This document shows, one piece after another, positions 50,616 to 59,104 of a DNA stretch of 64,000 nt. Origin of the DNA: Idiomarina sp. PL1-037 (GTDB lineage Bacteria > Pseudomonadota > Gammaproteobacteria > Enterobacterales > Alteromonadaceae); contig NZ_CP139873.1 of the NCBI RefSeq assembly GCF_034422975.1, positions 744,001-808,000 on the forward strand, read 5' to 3'. A model generated the notes under the pieces. It was not told the DNA's origin and did no database searches. It saw nothing but the letters and a program-made list of their open reading frames with translations. The position numbers were made by a program, and so were the translations under genes. Numbering within the stretch: the first letter of the stretch is position 1; the number at the start of each line of letters is the position of its first letter.

Positions 50616-52589
50616 ATGAGCAAACCGCTTTTGATGATAAGGCACCAAATTAACCTCGGGTTTGTTTTGGTATTGATAATGGCTCTATTCGTTATTTTTG
50701 CGGTGGTGGAGTTTAAAGTTAAACCTGACTTGCTTCAGCAACAGCAGCAAAAAATTGCCGAAAACCAAAGTGAACTTGTAGACCTCATTAATGCTCGACT
50801 GGGCCAAGTTGAAGTTCTGACTCGTACGTTAGCTGCTGCTGCCACCTCGCTTCCAAAAAATGAATCAATATTCAAAGAGCTCTTGCCTTCTGTCATTGAT
50901 AATCGAGGAGACTCCTCTATAGCCGGCGGTGGTATTTGGCCGGAGCCTGGCGCTTTTAGTAAAGGTATTGAACGGCGCAGCTTTTTCTGGGGGCGGGAAA
51001 ACGGACAGCTAAAATATGTCGACGATTACAATGCTTCTGATGGAGCTGGTTATCATGAAGCAAACTGGTACAAAGATGCAATGGAGGCTAGCAGCGATAA
51101 TTGCATTTGGTCACAGGCCTATGTTGACCCTTTTACTCGTACACCGATGGTGACGTGCTCTGTTCCCATTCATGAAAACAATGAGTTTGCTGGTGTGGCA
51201 ACCATAGACGTCAAACTTGGTGATATCACCCGAATACTGCAACGCTACGGTGAGAAAAACGACGGCTACGCTTTCGCGATAGATTCAAGCAACCATATGA
51301 TCAGTTTCCCGTTTACTGCAGCTAATATTGAAAGCAATGCAAATTCGTTAGTCAACGTTAATGAGCTGGCAATGCATATTCCCTGGCTGAAAAGCAGCCT
51401 GCTCCAGATAAATACAACCAATGAGACGGGTCTTATCGAACTTCACAACGACAAGCTTCTTGGAGAAGCAGCGTACGTTGATTTGGTTAGAAACGATGAA
51501 ACCGGTTGGATAATAGGGTTGGTGTTACCCAGAAGTAAAATGACCGCTATGGCCGATAGTATGGGTTTTTTCTTAATGCTTGCTATTGGCGCACTGTTGG
51601 TTGCTGTCGGAATTATTGCAGCAGTGCTGTTCCGCAATTTAATTAATAAAATTCAGCAAACGACAGTGCAAGTAAGACAGTTAACCGATGAAGAAACAAG
51701 TCAGACTCTGCGCACCGGCAGAATGAATGAAATGGGAGAACTGCGCCAGGCGGTTAATGCTTACGGGGAGAAACTAAAATCTTTGTTGCGGCACTTAGAA
51801 GACGTTCAGGACGAACTGGTGCAAAGTGAGAAGTTGGCCTCGCTAGGGGCTCTGGTTGCAGGAGTGGCGCACGAACTGAATACGCCAATAGGAAATGCAC
51901 TTATGTCGTCTACCTCCGTACTGGATGCCAATAAGCAATTTAGTAAAAAAATGAACGCTCAGATGACAAGGCGTGATCTGGCCAATTACCTTGAAGATGT
52001 CACTCAAGGAGCGACTATTATTGAGCGAAACTTAACACGTGCCGCCGAGTTAATTGGAGCGTTTAAGCAGCTGGCTGTGGACCAGACCAGTTCGCAAAGG
52101 CGCGAATTTGAGTTAAAGGGGCTGGTAGAAGAAGTCAGTTTGTCGATGAGACCCAGTGTGCAAAAAAGTCCATGCAAGCTGGAAATTGATGTGCCGCAAT
52201 GTATTTCTATGGACAGCTATCCGGGCAAGCTTTCTCAGGTGTTAATGAACCTCATTAATAATGCCGTCATTCATGCGTTTGACGAACAAGAAGAAGGTAC
52301 TATTCAGATAGTTGCCAGCCAGGAGCAAGCAGACAAAGTACGCTTGACGGTAGCTGACAATGGCTGCGGTATTCCGGATGAGAGAATCAAGCGAATCTTC
52401 GACCCATTTTATACAACGAGACTGGGTAAAGGAGGGTCGGGTCTTGGCTTACACATAACATTTAATTTAGTTACAGGTGTTTTGGGCGGACGCATTGACG
52501 TAGAGAGCAGAGAAGGCAAGGGCAGTTGTTTTACCCTGACCCTGCCGGTCATTGCTCCACATTTGGATGACTCAACAAGACTCTCCTAA
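50616..52589 (+). CDS. Cache-domain sensor histidine kinase
   Basis: A 657-residue membrane kinase. TM1 is about residues 12-33, a periplasmic double-Cache sensor spans about 35-305 (WYKDAMEASSDNCIWSQAYVDPFTRTPMVTCSVPI is the characteristic strand), TM2 is about 310-335 (MGFFLMLAIGALLVAVGIIAAVLF), then a HAMP-like linker, coiled coil, the H box LVAGVAHELNTPIGNALM and HATPase (DNGCGIPDERIKRIFDPF, GGSGLGLHITFNLV). Divergent from the REC-GGDEF-EAL gene, which could be its partner. The ATG at 50616 is preferred to the TTG at 50610; neither has a strong RBS. Confidence 0.92.
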   Translation: MSKPLLMIRHQINLGFVLVLIMALFVIFAVVEFKVKPDLLQQQQQKIAENQSELVDLINARLGQVEVLTRTLAAAATSLPKNESIFKELLPSVIDNRGDSSIAGGGIWPEPGAFSKGIERRSFFWGRENGQLKYVDDYNASDGAGYHEANWYKDAMEASSDNCIWSQAYVDPFTRTPMVTCSVPIHENNEFAGVATIDVKLGDITRILQRYGEKNDGYAFAIDSSNHMISFPFTAANIESNANSLVNVNELAMHIPWLKSSLLQINTTNETGLIELHNDKLLGEAAYVDLVRNDETGWIIGLVLPRSKMTAMADSMGFFLMLAIGALLVAVGIIAAVLFRNLINKIQQTTVQVRQLTDEETSQTLRTGRMNEMGELRQAVNAYGEKLKSLLRHLEDVQDELVQSEKLASLGALVAGVAHELNTPIGNALMSSTSVLDANKQFSKKMNAQMTRRDLANYLEDVTQGATIIERNLTRAAELIGAFKQLAVDQTSSQRREFELKGLVEEVSLSMRPSVQKSPCKLEIDVPQCISMDSYPGKLSQVLMNLINNAVIHAFDEQEEGTIQIVASQEQADKVRLTVADNGCGIPDERIKRIFDPFYTTRLGKGGSGLGLHITFNLVTGVLGGRIDVESREGKGSCFTLTLPVIAPHLDDSTRLS

Positions 52590-52689
52590 GTAACGGAACT
52601 GTTCACAGACTTTTCTGTTAATAAAAGCAGAAACCTGCCGATAGACGGGGATAGATTCGTAACGTTCTGCAAACTTATATCGAGACACT

Positions 52690-53415
52690 ATGAAAATTAA
52701 ACTTCTTGCCCTTGGGGCACTTTTTTTAACCATACCGGTGCAGGCAAAAATATTGTGGCAGGATGTCAGCGTCACTTATTTGTACGGAGAAAACTACCGT
52801 GTTGGAGACAATCGCCGCGAAGTATTAACCTTTGAGCACGCCGCAGGGGCCAGTTGGGGAGACAGCTTTTTCTTTTTGGATCATTTGCGTTCTCGCGACG
52901 GCAGCCGCGAAAATTACGCTGAGTGGTCACCACGTCTGAGTGGCTGTAAATTAGGCATTTATTGCCCTGAAGACGATGGTCTGATTAAAGATGTGTTATT
53001 TGCAAATACCGTGGAGATGTCCCAACAGGCAACTCACTTTTTGCATGGTTTAGGTGTGGACCTGAATCTACAAGGCTTTACCTACCTGAAATTGAATACC
53101 TATCGTAGGAATAATGACGGGGTAGAGGACAATTGGCAGCTGACGGCGACTTGGGCTTACCCTTTTGCCATTGCTGAGCAGTCATTTCTCTATGATGGTT
53201 TCCTGGACTGGTTTTCCAGTACGGAGGATCAGCGAGCGAGCCTCAACTGGACGTCTCAGCTTAAATGGAACGCCGGCCAAGCCATGGGGCTGGATAACCG
53301 TTTGTATCTGGGGATTGAATACGTGTACTGGCGCAATAAGTTCGGTATTGCTGATACGCTGGGTTTTCCTACCCATGAGTCCAACGTCAACCTGTTAGTC
53401 AAATTCCACTTTTAA
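52690..53415 (+). CDS. Tsx/OmpK-like outer-membrane nucleoside channel protein
   Basis: A 241-residue beta-barrel protein with a signal peptide (MKIKLLALGALFLTIPVQA). The pattern VTYLYGENYRV, LTFEHAAGASWGDSFFFLDHL and the terminal SNVNLLVKFHF match the Tsx/OmpK nucleoside-specific channel family. It would allow nucleosides through the outer membrane. It is followed 16 nt after its stop by the natural start of the chemoreceptor gene, suggesting joint transcription, although the cargo of that receptor need not be nucleosides. Confidence 0.85.
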   Translation: MKIKLLALGALFLTIPVQAKILWQDVSVTYLYGENYRVGDNRREVLTFEHAAGASWGDSFFFLDHLRSRDGSRENYAEWSPRLSGCKLGIYCPEDDGLIKDVLFANTVEMSQQATHFLHGLGVDLNLQGFTYLKLNTYRRNNDGVEDNWQLTATWAYPFAIAEQSFLYDGFLDWFSSTEDQRASLNWTSQLKWNAGQAMGLDNRLYLGIEYVYWRNKFGIADTLGFPTHESNVNLLVKFHF

Positions 53416-53417
53416 CT

Positions 53418-53446
53418 AAAGAGGCACAAACATGGCCAGACTCTAG
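53418..53446 (+). other. natural start of the chemoreceptor gene blocked by an amber codon
   Basis: AAAGAGG (53418-53424) lies seven nt before ATG at 53432-53434, which is in frame with the chemoreceptor below. It reads M-A-R-L and then TAG at 53444-53446, followed without further stops by I-K-L-R-I-L-L-L-A-A-V-P-T-V, a normal receptor first transmembrane segment. The first in-frame start codon after the amber codon is GTG at 53486. Confidence 0.85.
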
Positions 53447-53485
53447 ATAAAACTTCGTATTCTTCTGTTAGCGGCCGTACCGACT

Positions 53486-55093
53486 GTGCTTCTGGGCGTT
53501 GTACTGATCGTTATCTCCGTAATGTCAGCAAACGATATCAGTCAAACCAGTGTGGAGCAGCAACGGGAGGCTTTGTATCAACAAAAGCGCCAGGAATTGG
53601 ACAGACTGCTGGAGATGGCGATAACGGCGGGTAAAAAGGCCAGTAACCAAGACCAGCTAAAGGATATTTTACGAAACCTGCGTTATGACAATGGCCAGAA
53701 TTATTTCTTTGTCTATAACACGGATGGTGTACAGGTCGTCAGTGCGGACGACCCGAGCCGAGAAGGTCAAAATTACTACGATAGCCGCTCTCCGGAAGGA
53801 CGTTACCTGGTACGCGAGTATATTGATGCGGCAAAGCAGGGAGGCGGCTATGTGGAATACAACTGGCCTAAGGCTGGCTCCTCGGTGGCCAGCCCTAAAC
53901 TAGCCAAGGCTATCAAATACCCAGGTACCAACTGGGTTATCGCAACTGGGTTCTACATTGATGACTTGCAGACGAAGCTATCAGAGCTGGAATCGGAACT
54001 GCAATCCAGCACGAATAAAAGTGCCGGTTTTACCGTCATAGTGGCTACTGTATCACTGGTTGTGGTCATTGGGCTGGGACTCATTTTAGCTCGAAGTATT
54101 ATTACGCCATTGAACCGGGCTGTGGAAGCTATGAGGAATATCGCCAGCGGCGAAGGGGATTTGACCCGACGTCTGGATGAGGATCAGGTAGCGGAGCTGG
54201 GAGCTTTGGCGCAGGCCTTTAATACCTTCGCATCGAAAGTGGCCAATATGGTGGAACAGCTTCGAGGTTCTGTGCAAACACTGGCTACATCCAGTCAGGA
54301 GCTCAGCCAGATCATGGAACAGGCAGATGCGGGCGTAAAACGCCAGCATGATGAGAGCGAACAGGTAGCGGTTGCTATGAACGAAATGTCGACTACAGCC
54401 CAGGATGTGGCGTCCAGTGCCAGCAATGCAGCAGGCGCCACCAGTGAAGTGGAACGACAAGTGCATGAAGCCAGCCAACGCATCGATAATGCTATTAGCG
54501 TGGTACGCGGGTTGGAGCAGAATGTAAATACTGGTGTGGATGTGATTTCCAAAGTTGGCAGTGAGTCCAAGAGCATAGGTGGCGTGTTAGAGGTAATAAG
54601 CGGCATTGCGGAGCAAACTAACCTACTAGCATTAAACGCTGCAATTGAGGCCGCCCGAGCCGGTGAACAGGGCCGGGGATTTGCAGTGGTTGCTGATGAG
54701 GTAAGGACTTTGGCGTCAAGAACGGCCGAAAGCACCGAAGAAATCAACCAGATGATCAGTCGTTTGCAAAATGGTGCTAAAGAAGTGGTGAGCGCCATCG
54801 ACCAGATCCGCGAAGGCAGCGACCGCACGGTGGCGCAGACTCAGGAAGTGGATAAATCCCTCAAGGAGATTTATGAAGCCGTATCCACTATTAATAATAT
54901 GAATAGTCAAATTGCTACTGCCGCGGAAGAACAGACTACGGTGTCCGAATCCATCAATGAGAACTTGCATACCATAGTCAGCATTACTCAGGAGTCGGTA
55001 GAAGGTACCAATAACGCTCGTAAGATAGCCGATAATCTCAGTAAGTTGTCCGGCGATATCGAGAGTTTGGTGGGACAGTATAAGACGCGATAG
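53486..55093 (+). CDS. Cache-type methyl-accepting chemotaxis protein, 5' end disrupted
   Basis: The open frame gives 535 residues from GTG 53486. It holds the rest of TM1 (LLGVVLIVISVMSA), an sCache_2-like periplasmic sensor (about residues 20-165: NYFFVYNTDGVQVVSADDPSREGQNYY and YPGTNWVIATGFYIDDL), TM2 (about 178-198), HAMP, and the signalling hairpin ISGIAEQTNLLALNAAIEAARAGEQGRGFAVVADEVRTLA. Single-Cache receptors of this type often detect small carboxylic acids. The real start at 53432 is cut off by an amber codon at codon 5. GTG 53486 has no RBS and would remove half of TM1, so the gene may be inactive, suppressed, or rescued by internal initiation. Confidence 0.85.
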   Translation: MLLGVVLIVISVMSANDISQTSVEQQREALYQQKRQELDRLLEMAITAGKKASNQDQLKDILRNLRYDNGQNYFFVYNTDGVQVVSADDPSREGQNYYDSRSPEGRYLVREYIDAAKQGGGYVEYNWPKAGSSVASPKLAKAIKYPGTNWVIATGFYIDDLQTKLSELESELQSSTNKSAGFTVIVATVSLVVVIGLGLILARSIITPLNRAVEAMRNIASGEGDLTRRLDEDQVAELGALAQAFNTFASKVANMVEQLRGSVQTLATSSQELSQIMEQADAGVKRQHDESEQVAVAMNEMSTTAQDVASSASNAAGATSEVERQVHEASQRIDNAISVVRGLEQNVNTGVDVISKVGSESKSIGGVLEVISGIAEQTNLLALNAAIEAARAGEQGRGFAVVADEVRTLASRTAESTEEINQMISRLQNGAKEVVSAIDQIREGSDRTVAQTQEVDKSLKEIYEAVSTINNMNSQIATAAEEQTTVSESINENLHTIVSITQESVEGTNNARKIADNLSKLSGDIESLVGQYKTR

Positions 55094-55112
55094 CTTCGCC
55101 GGAGGTAACTTG

Positions 55113-55134
55113 AGCCGTCAATTTGGCGGCTTTT
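55113..55134 (+). terminator. terminator after chemoreceptor gene
   Basis: AGCCGTC (55113-55119) pairs with GGCGGCT (55125-55131), with one G-T pair, over a 5-nt loop and is followed by TTT. It lies 20 nt after the stop codon. Confidence 0.7.
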
Positions 55135-55417
55135 AAGCTGAGTATGCAGGTGGGACATGTGGTACAAATCTGGCATCTCCTGGGGATAGCAGAGCGTGTA
55201 TGTCAGGGCTACCCAGAGCCGTTAACTCGCTCTGCTTCACGTGCACGGCAATGGTACCGGTAATACCTGCAAACTATTATTCAAACTTTATTGCGCTAAC
55301 AATGCACTGCCATTGCAGACTGAAAACTGTATAGCGGCTCCAATGACGTGGCTTTGGCAAAACGACTATTGAAACGTGTAGACAACACTTGACGTGTTAA
55401 CGCGAGGCTACTGAACT
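55135..55417. other. non-coding stretch, nothing recognised
   Basis: There is no open frame of note, no recognised RNA, and no repeat that I could tie to a known element. It lies between the chemoreceptor terminator and the attachment-site-like region and may be old island debris. Confidence 0.4.
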
Positions 55418-55425
55418 GTGTTACT

Positions 55426-55438
55426 AAGCGTGTTACTT
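55426..55438. repeat. 13-bp repeat AAGCGTGTTACTT, left copy
   Basis: Identical to the copy at 55565-55577; a related GTGTTACTA overlaps just to its left (55418-55426). The two copies flank the tRNA-like core at similar distances (about 55 and 50 nt), as integrase arm-type sites would. Confidence 0.6.
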
Positions 55439-55456
55439 CCGATACTCATAAACGAA

Positions 55457-55483
55457 AAAGCCCCGCACAATGTGCAGGGCTTT
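55457..55483 (-). terminator. terminator next to tRNA-3'-end-like core
   Basis: AAAGCCC (55457-55463) pairs with GGGCTTT (55477-55483) and GCAC with GTGC inside, with one mismatch between. On the minus strand the stem is followed by TT and CG, so it lies directly downstream of the tRNA-like 3' end, where a tRNA terminator would be. Confidence 0.7.
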
Positions 55484-55493
55484 AGGAAGAAGT

Positions 55494-55514
55494 TGGTGCC
55501 GGAGGCGGAATCGA
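55494..55514 (-). other. tRNA 3'-end-like attachment core (putative att site)
   Basis: Plus strand TGGTGCCGGAGGCGGAATCG and A; on the minus strand this is a T-loop TCGATT, T-stem and acceptor 3' strand ending in CCA. One base is missing relative to a canonical 5-bp T-stem plus 7-bp acceptor. No tRNA body lies beyond it at 55515, so it is a detached 3'-end copy as left by tyrosine-integrase insertion at tRNA genes. Confidence 0.6.
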
Positions 55515-55564
55515 TAAGATCTAATAACTTATTGTTTTATAGTGGATAAAAAATATTAAGATTC

Positions 55565-55577
55565 AAGCGTGTTACTT
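55565..55577. repeat. 13-bp repeat AAGCGTGTTACTT, right copy
   Basis: Exact copy of 55426-55438, followed within 4 nt by TTGTTACTA, a shortened relative. See the left copy. Confidence 0.6.
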
Positions 55578-55731
55578 ACCTTGTTACTAAAACTTCAGCT
55601 TTAGTTTTTTGATTGAAAGCTTTTTCACAAATGAATCTTTTAACTTTTTGGCTATGCCCAATACTCGCTTAACACGTTGAACATAGCTATAGTGGTCTGC
55701 AACTTGTGAACGTGTAGTGGCAAATAAATTC

Positions 55732-55755
55732 GGGTATACGGATTAAATGGTTGAT
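55732..55755. repeat. left terminal inverted repeat of the ISL3 element
   Basis: 24 bp, perfect inverse of 59081-59104. Confidence 0.95.
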
Positions 55756-55819
55756 CTTACCTTTGCATGAGAGTGAGGCAAACCGGCATCTCATCGGATT
55801 ATCTGGTTGGCACTCCAAC

Positions 55820-56227
55820 CTACTGCTGATGCATGCTTCCCTCGCTAATTCCAGCAAGAACCCCACACGCCTTAACTTCCCGGTCATCGTTGCAACGCGC
55901 TCTTAGTGAAACGAGTTGTTTCTCAAGCGCCTGTAGAGCGGTTATCTGCGAGCGCACATGAGAGATGTGATCATCGAGCAAGGCATTGACAGCGGTACAG
56001 GACTGATGAGGGTCGTCCTGATAGCGCTTTAGTTCGTGAATTTCTGCCAGTGACAGATCCAGGATGCGGCAGCGACGAATAAAGACCAGCCGCTCAACGT
56101 GTTTCTCGGTATAGACACGGTAACCGTTCTCCTGCCGACCAGGCGGCGGCAACAAGCCCTGCCGTTCGTAGAAGCGGATCGTCTGTGTATCTACCCCTAC
56201 TGACTGTGCCAACTGACCAATACGCAT
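55820..56227 (-). CDS. MerR-family metal-responsive regulator (CadR/PbrR type), carried by the IS
   Basis: A 135-residue regulator: winged HTH MRIGQLAQSVGVDTQTIRFYERQGLLPPPGR, then a dimerisation helix and the metal-binding cysteines of the Cd/Pb/Zn-type MerR group (Cys in HQSCTAVNALLDDHI, then RCNDDREVKACGVLAGI). It would bind divalent soft metals and activate the divergent cation-efflux gene by underwinding its promoter. ATG 56227 was chosen because it begins at the conserved MRIGQLA; an in-frame ATG 15 nt upstream is possible. Confidence 0.9.
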   Translation of the reverse strand: MRIGQLAQSVGVDTQTIRFYERQGLLPPPGRQENGYRVYTEKHVERLVFIRRCRILDLSLAEIHELKRYQDDPHQSCTAVNALLDDHISHVRSQITALQALEKQLVSLRARCNDDREVKACGVLAGISEGSMHQQ

Positions 56228-56258
56228 CGGGTTCCTCCGCAACGGATTCTCTACGCTA

Positions 56259-56288
56259 TTGACCTTATAGCGACTATATAGTTTTAAA
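56259..56288 (+). promoter_or_regulatory. MerR-type operator/promoter of the cation efflux gene
   Basis: TTGACC (56259-56264) as -35, a TTTTAA-like -10 about 18 nt later, and between them the dyad TATAG-CGA-CTATA (56266-56278). A long spacer holding a dyad is the hallmark of promoters controlled by MerR proteins. Confidence 0.65.
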
Positions 56289-56322
56289 TGAAAACCCGAT
56301 CACATTCAAGTGGAGTCATATC

Positions 56323-57219
56323 ATGAGTAAAAACTGCGGAGGCCCCTGTGGCGACCATGCAAGGCCTGCGGCGGATACCGATATGCAGGCCTCCTCCGAT
56401 GCGTCGGGGGAATGGGTCAGTGTTTATGCCGTGCCGAAGATGGACTGTCCATCAGAAGAGCGCATGATTCGCCTGGCCCTGAACGGCGTTGAGGGGATTC
56501 GGGCACTGTCCTTCGACTTGTCGAACCGCCGGTTGAAGGTCGTGCATGACGGTGAGGTCGAGCCCGTCACCGCGAAGCTGAAGACCTTGGAGCTAGGCGC
56601 CTCGCTTCAGGAAAGCGTCGCTGCCGATCCGGAGACCATCAAGGCGGCCGAGTTCTCGGCAGCCTCTGCCACGCAAGAATCCGGGACTCTGCGCTGGTTG
56701 CTCGGCATCAATGCGCTCCTTTTCGTAGTGGAAATGACAGCCGGCCTGATCGCCCAGTCCACCGGCCTGATTGGAGAGTCCCTGGACAATTTCGCCGATG
56801 CGGCCGTGTACGGGCTCGCACTTTATGCGGTTGGACATAGCGTGAGAATGCAGCTACGTGCCGCGCATGTTGCTGGTGTACTGCAACTGATCTTGGCTGT
56901 GGGCGTACTCATAGAGGTGGTGAGACGCTTTGTATTCGGTAGTGAGCCTGAATCGCTGGTGATGATGGCTATCGCATTCGTCGCATTGATTGCCAATACC
57001 AGTTGTCTGCTGCTCATATCCAAACATCGGGAGGGCGGGGCGCACATGAAGGCAAGCTGGATATTCTCGGCCAACGACGTGGTGATCAACCTGGGGGTCA
57101 TCACCGCCGGCGCCCTGGTCGTGTGGACCGGTTCCAATTATCCGGATCTAATTATCGGCACCATCGCGGGGCTCGTCGTGCTTAACGGTGCCAGGCGCAT
57201 TCTGGCGCTCAAGGGTTAA
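56323..57219 (+). CDS. cation diffusion facilitator with N-terminal metal-binding domain
   Basis: A 298-residue membrane protein. Residues about 30-95 form an HMA-like domain with a modified motif, VPKMDCPSEERMIRLAL. Residues about 120-295 are the CDF transmembrane domain, with the metal-site pattern SLDNFADAAVYGLALYAVG in TM2 and a second half-site in TM5 (ASWIFSANDVVINLGVI). The classical HxxxD histidines are replaced: the family consensus SxxxHxxxD here reads SLDNFADAA, with N, F and D. The proteins of this element are presumed to export Zn, Cd or Co across the inner membrane. It is 3 nt from lspA. Confidence 0.83.
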   Translation: MSKNCGGPCGDHARPAADTDMQASSDASGEWVSVYAVPKMDCPSEERMIRLALNGVEGIRALSFDLSNRRLKVVHDGEVEPVTAKLKTLELGASLQESVAADPETIKAAEFSAASATQESGTLRWLLGINALLFVVEMTAGLIAQSTGLIGESLDNFADAAVYGLALYAVGHSVRMQLRAAHVAGVLQLILAVGVLIEVVRRFVFGSEPESLVMMAIAFVALIANTSCLLLISKHREGGAHMKASWIFSANDVVINLGVITAGALVVWTGSNYPDLIIGTIAGLVVLNGARRILALKG

Positions 57220-57222
57220 ATA

Positions 57223-57735
57223 ATGCTCATTATTGGCAAAAAGCTCTCGCCGTACGCCCTGTTGTCCATATCGGGCCTGCTGGCAACGTCTGATCAAGCT
57301 GTAAAGTGGCTGGTGCAGCAATCAATGGCCTATGGCGAGTCTGTTTCGGTGACCCCGTTCTTTAACTGGGTGCACCTAAGGAACACCGGTGCCGCATTCA
57401 GTCTTTTTGCGAATGGTGGAGGCTGGCAGCGCTACTTTTTTATCGGGATCGCGGTGGCGGTCTCGATTTTTCTGATCAAGCTGATCCTTGAAAATCGTCA
57501 TAAAGGAGAAGCCATCGCTTACAGTCTTATCCTCGGTGGCGCCATGGGCAACCTGATTGACCGGGTCTTTCGTGGCTATGTTGTGGATTCCTTTGATTTC
57601 TATTGGCGAGACTGGCATTGGCCGGCCTTCAACCTGGCTGATATTGCAATTGTCCTCGGTGCCTTACTTTTCGTTTCCGGCAGCTTTTTGGGTAAAAAAA
57701 CAAACACCAATGCCGAGTCGGATGGATCTGACTGA
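57223..57735 (+). CDS. lspA: lipoprotein signal peptidase (signal peptidase II)
   Basis: A 170-residue aspartic peptidase with four membrane helices. The catalytic regions are visible: NWVHLRNTGAAFSLF, GGAMGNLIDRVFRGYVVDSFDFYW (first Asp) and PAFNLADIAIVLGALL (second Asp). It cleaves prolipoproteins after lipid modification. A second, mobile lspA on an IS element is characteristic of ISPpu12 and supplies no obvious metal function itself. Downstream of the efflux gene and upstream of the transposase. Confidence 0.94.
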   Translation: MLIIGKKLSPYALLSISGLLATSDQAVKWLVQQSMAYGESVSVTPFFNWVHLRNTGAAFSLFANGGGWQRYFFIGIAVAVSIFLIKLILENRHKGEAIAYSLILGGAMGNLIDRVFRGYVVDSFDFYWRDWHWPAFNLADIAIVLGALLFVSGSFLGKKTNTNAESDGSD

Positions 57736-57756
57736 AACCTTCGCCTATACAACACC

Positions 57757-59046
57757 ATGACCGAACTTCCCGACAACATCCTTCACCTGCCGCAATACCA
57801 AGTACTGGGCTGCAAAACCACCGACGACGACATGCACTTCCAAGCGGACGCGCCCGATCCCATTGCCTGCGAAGAATGCGGAGTGCAGGGTGAGTTCGTG
57901 CGGTTCGGCAAGCGTGATGTTCCCTATCGTGATCTGCCCATCCACGGCAAGCGGGTCACCCTCTGGGTGGTCCGCCGCCGGTACACCTGCCGGGCCTGCA
58001 AGACAACCTTCAGGCCCCAGCTACCGGAGATGGTGGACGGCTTCCGTATGACGCTGCGGCTGCATGAATACGTGGAGAAGGAATCCTTCAACCACCCCTA
58101 CACCTTCGTGGCGGCACAGACAGGTCTGGACGAGAAGACGGTACGCGACATCTTCAACGCCCGCGCCGAGTTCCTGGGGCGCTGGCACCGCTTCGAGACG
58201 CCCCGCATTCTGGGCATCGACGAGCTGTACCTGAACAAGCGCTACCGCTGCATCCTGACCAACATCGAGGAGCGAACCCTGCTCGACCTGCTGGCTACCC
58301 GCCGTCAGGACGTGGTGACCAACTACCTGATGAAGCTGAAAGACCGCCAGAAGGTCGAGATCGTCAGCATGGACATGTGGAACCCCTACCGGGCAGCGGT
58401 CAAGACCGTGCTGCCACAGGCCCGCATCGTGGTCGATAAGTTCCATGTGGTACGCATGGCCAACGATGCCCTGGAGAAGGTGCGCAAGGGCCTCAGAAAG
58501 GAGCTGAAACCCTCCCAGAGCCGAACCCTCAAGGGCGACCGGAAGATCCTGCTGAAACGCGCTCACGAAGTTTCAGATCGGGAACGGCTGATCATGGAGA
58601 CCTGGACAGGCGCATTCCCGCAACTGCTGGCCGCCTACGAGCACAAGGAACGCTTCTACGGCATCTGGGACGCCACCACACGGCTCCAGGCAGAAGCCGC
58701 CCTGGACGAGTGGATAGCCACCATCCCGAAGGGCCAAAAGGAAGTCTGGAGCGATCTGGTCAGGGCAGTGGGAAACTGGCGCGAAGAGACCATGACCTAC
58801 TTCGAGACGGACATGCCCGTCACCAACGCTTACACGGAGTCCATCAACCGACTGGCCAAGGACAAGAACCGTGAAGGGCGCGGTTACTCCTTCGAGGTGA
58901 TGCGGGCACGAATGCTCTACACCACGAAGCACAAGAAGAAGGCACCGACTGCGAAGGTCTCTCCTTTCTACAAGAAAACCATCGGTTACGGACTGCCGGA
59001 CTTCGCAGAGGAACTCAACTACGGAGTCGATCTATCAACCATCTGA
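57757..59046 (+). CDS. tnpA: ISL3-family transposase
   Basis: A 429-residue DDE transposase. An N-terminal zinc-finger-like region (IACEECGVQGEFVRFGKRDVPYRDLP, YTCRACKTTFRPQLP) is followed by an HTH and the DDE domain with catalytic Asp in RILGIDELYL, Asp in IVSMDMWNPYRAAV and Glu in TNAYTESINRLAK. It should recognise the 24-bp terminal repeats. No frameshift or truncation; the element may be active. Confidence 0.95.
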   Translation: MTELPDNILHLPQYQVLGCKTTDDDMHFQADAPDPIACEECGVQGEFVRFGKRDVPYRDLPIHGKRVTLWVVRRRYTCRACKTTFRPQLPEMVDGFRMTLRLHEYVEKESFNHPYTFVAAQTGLDEKTVRDIFNARAEFLGRWHRFETPRILGIDELYLNKRYRCILTNIEERTLLDLLATRRQDVVTNYLMKLKDRQKVEIVSMDMWNPYRAAVKTVLPQARIVVDKFHVVRMANDALEKVRKGLRKELKPSQSRTLKGDRKILLKRAHEVSDRERLIMETWTGAFPQLLAAYEHKERFYGIWDATTRLQAEAALDEWIATIPKGQKEVWSDLVRAVGNWREETMTYFETDMPVTNAYTESINRLAKDKNREGRGYSFEVMRARMLYTTKHKKKAPTAKVSPFYKKTIGYGLPDFAEELNYGVDLSTI

Positions 59047-59080
59047 GGGTGGTATCAGATTGATGGGGTGAAGGTGCCCC

Positions 59081-59104
59081 ATCAACCATTAAATCCGTAT
59101 ACCC
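59081..59104. repeat. right terminal inverted repeat of the ISL3 element
   Basis: 24 bp, perfect inverse of 55732-55755. Confidence 0.95.

Noticed and set aside
54295..54828. Minus-strand open frame of 177 codons within the chemoreceptor gene
   Set aside because: It is antisense to the highly conserved signalling domain, which explains the open frame.
55494..55514. Complete tRNA gene at the attachment-like core
   Set aside because: Only the 3' end is present, with one base fewer than a canonical T-stem plus acceptor; the sequence to the right has no anticodon arm.
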